DNA from: Undaria pinnatifida
Lineage: Eukaryota; Sar; Phaeophyceae; Laminariales; Alariaceae
Direction: 5' to 3'
Assembly (NCBI GenBank): GCA_012845835.1
Contig: JABAKD010000020.1
Location: 15,660,306-15,724,305 of the forward strand
Length of the DNA: 64,000 nucleotides
The notes under the pieces were generated by a model. The model was not told the DNA's origin, made no database searches, and worked only from the letters and a program-made list of their open reading frames with translations. How positions within the stretch are numbered: the first letter of the stretch is position 1; each line of letters begins with the position of its first letter. Positions 57,132-64,000 of the stretch are shown here, in pieces. Made by a program: the position numbers and the translations under genes.

Positions 57132-58526
57132 TAAGTCGGTTTCATTTCACAACTAATAGCTAGTCGCTAGTCGGCGAAACCGAGAAGCTGGTTTTAGTCG
57201 GTAAGTCGGCTAGTGAAGCCAGCCGACTTGCTGACTAAAATCAGGCGAGTGAAGCGAGCCAAAAAAGCCCCCCCCCCCCCCGGGGCCGAGGGGGCCCCGC
57301 TGGAGGCGCCCGCGACGGCCCGCCGACGGCGCCTCCTGAGGATCCCTCTGAAGGTGTCGCCATGGAGGCGAAAAATATACTACTTGGCTTCATTTTACGC
57401 ACCAAAAGCGCTAACGTTTTTTACCACGTTTCACATAATAATAAGTTGCAAGCGAAAAAACAAACAAGCTTCAGTTTACACAAGAAATGCACGAAAAACG
57501 ACAAGTACACCGCATGTACCAGATAAATATATCCCGGATTAGAGAAACGTGTGATAGCAATTGTTTGAGTCGCAATACCACCTGGCGGGGATACGAGCGA
57601 AAGGGCACAAAACTCATCAACAAGATAGCGGTGCAAAAATGATCTCCAGAAAAAAAGGTCTTGGATTCCTCCGTTATGTTATTTGTATATTAATGTCCCT
57701 CCCAACCTTGCGCTAAACGTGCGCGTCGATGACGACAGCAAGAAATCCGAAACCATCGATGATTAGAGCTTTCGATGGTGAACCGAACCATCTTGCTCGT
57801 GAATGGCTTGACGCCATCCATGCAGGCAATGATGCTCCTCGCATCCTTCTCGCCCGAGGCCTCGCCACTGCCTCCGCCCTTGTTACCTGCTCCGCGCGCC
57901 TTGTGTTCTTTCAGAGCCTCGCGATGCCCTTTCCTCTTCGTGCCTAGATGCTGCCTCAAATGGGTATGGGGGTCGAACCTAACCTCGGCATCGGCGAAAT
58001 CGCCGTTCGAATCGCAGAGCTTGCACACGCTTATGCTAGGGAGCGAGTCCTTGAGGTATACCATGAAAAACTTCCACAGCGGGCTGTTGGATCTGAGCGG
58101 CTTGTTGTGGCTCTGTTCATGATTAACGCGGTAGAAGAGAGCACGTTTTGGGATCGCGTGCACTCGCCAAGGTGATCCGCCGGCCGGTAACGGTCACAAC
58201 GTCGCCGACGGGGTGTCCGTCCTCAGCGTTGGCATTGGGTGCGTCAGGGCGGACGCCATCGGCACCGTCGAGAGAGATTGGCTGTTCCGCCAGGTGTGCG
58301 TGTGTGTGGATCTCCCGCGGTGCACTGCAGTGTCACGGAGCATGTGAGGGGTGTCCGCAGCCCGTCGCAAGGCAATTCACGTTAAGAACAGTATCCCGCA
58401 TTGAAGTAGCCTTCCTACAGTTAAGGGCACCCAAAAAGTCGGACAGTCGGCCCCCCGTTTCACGACTGACTATTAGTCCGACTATTTACTAGTCAGCGAC
58501 TTAATTCGTGCCCACTCACGGCCCTA
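57132..58526 (-). mobile_element. hAT-like DNA transposon fragment (candidate)
   Basis: The right edge, read on the minus strand, starts taGGGCCGTGAGTGGGCACG and then tagtcg-type repeats, the look of many hAT ends; the left edge has similar tagtcggctagtg repeats (57150-57230). Inside is a minus-strand BED zinc-finger ORF. Eight bases next to the edges are nearly the same (atagtaac at 57124-57131, atagtaaa at 58527-58534), as an 8-bp hAT target duplication would be. The catalytic and dimerisation domains of a hAT transposase are missing at this size. Confidence 0.5.
57690..58163 (-). pseudogene. BED-type zinc-finger N-terminus of hAT-like transposase
   Basis: 157-codon frame. Residues ~28-85 fit a BED finger: SPLWKFFMVYL, then CKLC, then HTHLRQHLGTKR. 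A basic Gly-rich linker follows and a short stretch KPFTSKMVRFTI. In hAT transposases the BED finger binds the element ends. The frame stops long before any catalytic region, so this is a truncated gene or an exon whose partners are gone. Confidence 0.6.
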
Positions 58527-59124
58527 ATAGTAAATAACGGTATTTTCCTATCTATCCCGGCTCGCCCAAAGTGAATGCACCTATGGTTTATTGGACTCAA
58601 TCTTAATCCGTGGGGCAAACACATACCAGGTACACAGACATGTTTTTTTTTCCGGCATATTTTCTTGTCGCCGTCTAAACCAAGAACGAATTTCGTTGTG
58701 TTGTGATTATCTCTCCTATGTCCAACGGTACGGTAGGGGTGTTATTATGTTAATATGGTTAATAGGGTCCCTTTATAAGAGGCTGTTGTTTGCAGTAGGC
58801 CGGGGTCACTCGCGCGATTGACCCACCCCCCGTGTTCCATGCGCGGCCATGTAGAGTTTCTCGCTACTTGAATATTTCGATATAAAAATCCCCAATGGAG
58901 TGGTTAGCTAAATCGACTGATCGAGAAGGAACAAATGTTGGGTCTCTTCAAGACCGCTGAACAATGTAACGTGCTGAGGTCTCACGGTTTAAACCACTAT
59001 GACGCTTCGCCGGCGGCTGGGTCTTTTCTGCCCCTATGGTACCGGATGCACTCTGCCATGGGAATGCATGGGCATGTCCAGCCCCACCTTGTTGGTTTCT
59101 ACATGGTTTCTACATGATGAAATT

Positions 59125-59463
59125 GCTTCTTGCTGGACGCGGTGGGCATCGGCTAGCAGCTCTATCACGTGGTCTCTTGTGTTTTCTTGTGTAGCTTGTT
59201 GTTGTTCAGTAGTCAACCCCGCAAAAGGAGTGAGGTCCATCCTGCCGACCTTTTGTCTTCGTTGCAGTACGATCGTCACGCAGTACGATAATAATAATCA
59301 TCACGTCGTGACGATCGTACTGCGAGGAAGACTAACAGGTCGGCAGGATGGACCTCACTCCTTTTCCGACGTTGACTACTGAACAACAACAAGCTACACA
59401 GGAGAATACAAGAAACCGAGTGATGGAGCAGCTAGCCGATGCCCAGCGCGTCCAGCAAGAAGC
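59125..59463. repeat. Head-to-head inverted duplication with palindromic centre
   Basis: Arms 59125-59280 and 59307-59463 are reverse complements at high identity. The innermost 17 bp (gcagtacgatcgtcacg) are perfect, separated by 26 bp. Each arm carries the start of the same small ORF reading outward (MDLTPF, LTTEQQQATQENTR, QLADAQRVQQEA-type). So two copies of an ORF start sit back to back. The protein is not recognised; a Gag-like or coiled-coil segment is possible. Confidence 0.8.
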
Positions 59464-60639
59464 ATAATCGGATATCTTCATGCCCGCCGTAGGGTGGCTC
59501 ACGGGAAGGTTGCTCTCAGTGCCCGTCGAGGGGCCATCAGGCGGAGGAGAAGATAAGAAGATAGAAAATATAATAAAGTACCGGAGTCCCGGAGACCACT
59601 CTGAACATGCACTCCCGAAAACAGCCAACAGTAAACAAACGCAATATGCACTCAATATGCCCTGAAGCAAAGGGGGCTCAACTCGAACATATCGAAGATT
59701 GGGACCGCCAATCATATCAATAGTTCTTCCCTACCATCTCCTTAGAATCTATGCAGTCATACACATTATACATCAGACTTGTGCACAGGCGTAAACCAAC
59801 AAGCTATACGCTGCGGCAAACAAATCACCTAGCGTTTTTTTATCCGTGAGGTACAGAGTCACTCGCGCGGTTATGATAGTATGATACTTTTCGAAGCAGT
59901 GAAAAAAATAAAAGAAAAAAAAGAATGAAAACTACAACACCACAGATAGCCTTGGTGGTGCACTACAGACGGCATCTGCGTACTGTAGTACAGGAAGCAT
60001 TAATTTAGTGTAGCCCAGACGGCAGTGTTGATTGGGGCTGTATTCCCACTTGATAGGAAACAAGCCGGCTTCCGCGTACCCTTCGCTGTCGTCCCTCAAT
60101 CGCAAAAACATGTACTACTTCATTCACAAGACACGGAAATTTCAACAGGGGACGGGTGGGAACTCGCATCGAAAGGGAGAGCACGCGCATACCAGACCAC
60201 GTATTAATAGGTGGGCCAACAACTCTACGCTGCCGGCAATAAAGGTTCTGAAATGCTTACGCTGCATATAGTTACTACAAGTCTGTGCGGCATTTCGGAA
60301 GTTTTTTTGTTGTCCCTCACTAGGAAATGACATTTGTGTACCTTTTTAGAAGTTTCGGAAGTTTCACGAGAGGTGGTGAAATTTCCATGGAGAGGGAGGA
60401 AGCGCGCATGCTCGGCCAACAAAATGGGCCGTCCACGACTCTGCACGGTACCGGTGATGCATTAACACCGCATGCAATAGTAGTAATGCTGCAGCTTATC
60501 TACCAATCTTTGCTGCGTGATTCAATCGGGAACTCATTTCCAAATATTATTGCACTTTCGTCAAGGGAATGCGCAGCTCACATAAATACTCCAATTAATT
60601 TCCGCCCCCCCCCCCCCCTTTTTTTCCCTGTTCCCTCTT

Positions 60640-61740
60640 GTTCAAACGACCCACCTCAAATCGAGATCACCTCATTATCTTTCTAGATCCATCCATGCCC
60701 CTGCTGCAATTCATTCCCCCTACCAACGCCCCTTCCTTCCCCACCACCCGCACCATCGTTTAGACCTAGCACCACGCGTATAGCAAACCCCTACATCTAT
60801 GCGGCCTAAAGATGTTTAAAACTCTTTTGCCCCCACCCCCACCCCCTCGAACACTCCGCCCTCTCCTCACTGGTTGTACGACTTACAGGATATAAATGTT
60901 AAGCTGGTGCATTCCTTCTGAAACCGTCAGATTTATCCCCTTACAGGATTCGCCCCCCCCCCCCCCTCCCCCCCCCCCCCCCCCCCCGCGCGCTCCCACT
61001 TTTTCAAACCGATGCCCCCACGCCCTTAAAAACTCCGCCCCTCACCGGTTATACTACTTACAGGATACACTTGATAAACTGATACATTTCCTTCCACAAC
61101 TGTCAGATTTTGCCCCCCTCAGAAGCGGGTTTTATAGTTTCCGCGCACAGACTGACTAACATCACCCTGTTGACCTTGGTAGCTACACTGCTCCCTCTTT
61201 TTCAAACCGATGCCCCCACGCCCTCAAAACCTCCGCCCCCCCCGCACCGGTTATACTACTCACAGGATACACTTGATAAACTGATGCGTTTCCTTCCACA
61301 ACTGTCAGATTTTTCCCCCCTCAGAAGCGGGTTTTATAGTTTCCGCGCACAGACTGACTAACATCACCCTGTTGACCTTGGTAGCTACACTGCTCCCTCT
61401 TTTTCAAACCGATGCCCCCACGCCCTCAAAACCTCCGCCCCCCCCGCACCGGTTATACTACTCACAGGATACACTTGATAAACTGATGCATTTCCTTCCA
61501 CAGCTGTCAGATTTTTTCCCCCTCAGAAACGGGTTTTACAGTTTCCGCGCACAGACTGACTAACATCACCCTGTTGACCTTGGTAGCTACACTGTAGTTG
61601 TAAGGGGAGTCGCCGACCTAGGATATCCTTAATAAGGACACACAACCCATGATACGCGCGATCGGAGTATCACACACAGCTTGCAAAGATGAGTTTCGAC
61701 ACATGACATATTCGATCTCGCAGCTGGAGTGTTTTATATT
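60640..61740 (-). repeat. Dispersed repeat family A copy with internal 3x ~200-bp tandem
   Basis: This is the reverse orientation of the copies at 50240 and 63285. A unit of about 198 bp (from tttttcaaaccgatgccccc to ctgttgaccttggtagctac) is present three times in a row at about 61000, 61198 and 61397. The end at 61595-61735 carries gcgcgatcggagtatcacac and ctcgcagctggagtg, the terminal block of the family. Confidence 0.8.
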
Positions 61741-62773
61741 ATTTTTTGTAACATATAGAGGAGGAGCGCACATACCATGAATGAGCTAACTTAACGGGCC
61801 CTCAACATCAACCCCGTACGGCACCTTCCACCACGTTTTGGTAGTTTGAATCTATACGTCCGCCCGCGGTCAAAACAAACCCCCTTTCAGGAAGCGCCCG
61901 TCGCAAGTAATTACCCACTTGCGCTCTAACTACTATACGTAGCTTCCCCCAAAATTTCAAGTAGACGATCGGATACATTCTTGCAACAAGTGGACGGCTT
62001 GGTGTTTAAATCGAACGGGTGCCTCTTCACGCTGGTCCATGTTATTTCCTCCTTTGCACATCGCGGGGTGACAGATCATTTTCTTAAATGAGAGCTCATT
62101 CGATTCGTGATTTCCTTTCCTCGCCCGTACTTCGTCGTGGGGTGTTTTGCGGCATGTATGATTGATGCCGGCACTGAGCGATATGATTAATGGGTGGCAG
62201 TGGATTCCATCGAAAAGGTGTCTAGTCAGTAGTACACACCACAACACCGGCACGCCAGGCCCCCGTCCTTATTGCAGCGTTCTGGGCGTTTAGGGGAGTG
62301 GTTTTGCTCGACCTCAGCCCCCAGCGATGCACGGAGTAATTGGTAGAAGAGCTTTGAGCTGGCCGTGAATACACTTCGAAGTGATACTACCAATACGAGT
62401 TATTAACCGCCAAAACTAAGGCATCACCGTCATCAGTTAGTTAGTTGTTACATCTGGATAGCTCAACCTGTTCGTACTATGGAATCGTTAGTTTCATGAG
62501 GAAAAATTGCGGACTTTGCCGTTATACTGAGTCAGTTAGTTTGCCCACGTCGCCACCCAGCCAATGATGCGTGTAGCGATAATAATAGCGATAGCAGTCT
62601 GTCGCTGAAACGGTTAGTGAATGACGGAAAGGACACCTTAACCCTCCTGAACGCCGAATGGTCCGAATGCCGATCGATATTATCGGTGCAATATTTTGGT
62701 TGTGTACCCAGGACATGGATGGAATTGTTCATCGGGCAGCACTGTACCCCCCATAAATCAGCTTTGGGGTGCG

Positions 62774-62935
62774 GTATGATATGATATGATATGATATGAT
62801 ATGATATGATATGATATGATATGATTTGATATGTGATGATGTGATATGATATGATATGATATGATATGATGTGATCTGATATGATATGATATAATATTTT
62901 ATGATATGATACGATATGATATGATATTTGATGTG
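62774..62935. repeat. TGATA pentanucleotide microsatellite
   Basis: About 160 bp of gatat/tgata units with a few interruptions. The minus frame of Ser/Tyr/His/Ile repeats is an artefact. Confidence 0.97.
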
Positions 62936-63284
62936 ATGGAGCCCCTCACGCGAGGAAGCCAAAAGAAAAGCGCATTCTACCGCACGTAGCGTATGTGTCT
63001 ATTACAAATAGCTAAGCGTGCACGTGCAACCTTCTCGCAGCCCTCGAAATTGGCATTGCAGAAGGTTCTGCGATCTGAAGGGAGGGGTGGGTCGAGCCAA
63101 GCAAGATCTCTCTTAAACCGATACATGTTTGGGTCTGAGTGGGGGTCAAAAAGTTCTGAGTATGCCCCTGTCGAATTATTTGACCTCTCTTTAACGTCAG
63201 GATTTTCTCTTTAACCGTAGTCCCACTGTTAAAAAAGTATGGTGACCTTGGTGCCCGTCACCACAGCAGCTATTATTATAAATA

Positions 63285-64000
63285 TATAATTACACTCCAG
63301 CTGTGAGATCGAAGACTTTGTCGAAACTCATCTTTGCAAGCTGCGTGTGATACTCCAATCGCGCGTATTACGGGTTGTGCGTTCTCATTAAGGATATAGG
63401 TCGGCGACTTCCCTTGCTACAACAGTGTAGCTATCAGGGTCAACAGGATGACGTTAGTCAGTCTGTGCGCGGAAACTATAAAACCCGTTTTTTAAGGGGA
63501 CAAAATCTGACAGCTGTGGAAGGAAATGCATCAGTCAGTGTGGAAGGAAATGCATCAGTTTATCAAGTGAATCCTGTAAGTCGAACGACCGGTGAGGGGA
63601 GGGCGGAGGTTTGAAGGACGTGGGGGCCTGGGTCTGATCAAAATTGGGGGGGGGGGAGCGGGACGGGCGGGGCAGCTTAACCTGTGCGTAGAAACTATAA
63701 ACCCTATCCTGTAAGTCGTACAATCAGTGAGGAGAGGGCGGAGCGTTTGAGGGGGTGGGGGTGGGGAGGGGAAAGGGTGGGGGGGGGGGGGGGGGATTGC
63801 AGCAGAGGCATGAATGGCTCTGGGAAGATAACGTGACATCAAGTGCGTGGAAGTGTTTATTACTCTGGCAGATTTCGATGTTAGTTGGGGCGTTTGAGCA
63901 TAAGGGAGCGGGAAAAAAACGGGAGGGGGGGGGGGGGATTGGTTTTCAAAAGGTTTAGGTCACACATAACATGAAAATACACTCCAGCGGTGAGATCGAA
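63285..64000 (+). repeat. Dispersed repeat family A, one unit and start of the next
   Basis: A copy starts at about 63290 (actccagctgtgagatcgaa) and the same start recurs at about 63980 as the window ends, so at least two units stand in tandem with a period near 690 bp. It faces the reverse copy at 60640-61740 across about 1.5 kb. Confidence 0.75.

Larger units (their letters stand above)
58527..64000. other. Repeat-rich end of window, no gene seen
   Basis: Contains the inverted duplication at 59125-59463, family A copies in both orientations, a TGATA microsatellite and many homopolymer G or C runs. A piece near 59838-59895 resembles, in reverse, the leader of the 5S-like repeat. No coding family is recognisable. 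Confidence 0.5.

Overview
The window looks like nuclear DNA from a stramenopile, most likely a brown alga of the Ectocarpus/kelp type. The reasons are intron-rich genes with GT-AG and at least one GC-AG intron, a receptor that joins Pmp-type beta-helix repeats to a Cys-rich stalk and a multi-pass membrane domain, divergent ankyrin-like repeats typical of these genomes, and a dense mixture of Copia, Mutator, LINE and hAT remnants. The lineage is inferred from gene content; no species marker was seen. There is no sign of prokaryotic organisation, and no CRISPR, operon or intact tRNA/rRNA gene was found.

Layout. 1-3 kb: no confident gene; a 181-bp tandem duplication and a dispersed-repeat fragment. 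2988-5264 (+): the 3' part of a gene for a metallo-beta-lactamase-fold hydrolase, five short exons whose phases all join. 5.3-10 kb: a degenerate ~200-bp tandem array and an 831-bp foldback element (8780-9610). 10031-16260 (+): a Ty1/Copia retrotransposon with 506/495-bp LTRs and a 5-bp target duplication (caccc); it is dead, with several frame breaks and no reverse-transcriptase core. 17905-26857: an 8.95-kb Mutator-like element with 185-bp terminal inverted repeats. It holds an apparently intact nine-exon transposase gene (914 codons before the stop) and a broken ankyrin-like passenger gene on the opposite strand. 26.9-31.5 kb: repeats, including a candidate TRIM element (28519-28895) and a four-copy ~275-bp array.

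31516-53098 (-): one large gene, read in at least 18 exons with every junction in phase. It encodes a membrane receptor-like protein: many ~28-residue Pmp repeats (mostly one per exon, all phase 1-1), a Cys-rich stalk, about nine membrane segments and a ~470-residue basic/Ser/Pro-rich tail. Its introns hold microsatellites, 5S-rRNA-like repeats and dispersed repeats. Its 5' end was not found.

53-64 kb: a LINE remnant (54.6-56.3 kb, -) with a degraded catalytic motif, a hAT-like fragment with a BED zinc finger (57.1-58.5 kb), a head-to-head inverted duplication (59.1-59.5 kb) and several copies of an unnamed dispersed repeat ('family A').

The host genes seen are the hydrolase and the receptor; nearly everything else is transposon-derived. 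Splice sites were placed by eye from GT/AG signals, reading phase and family resemblance; no alignment or transcript data were used.
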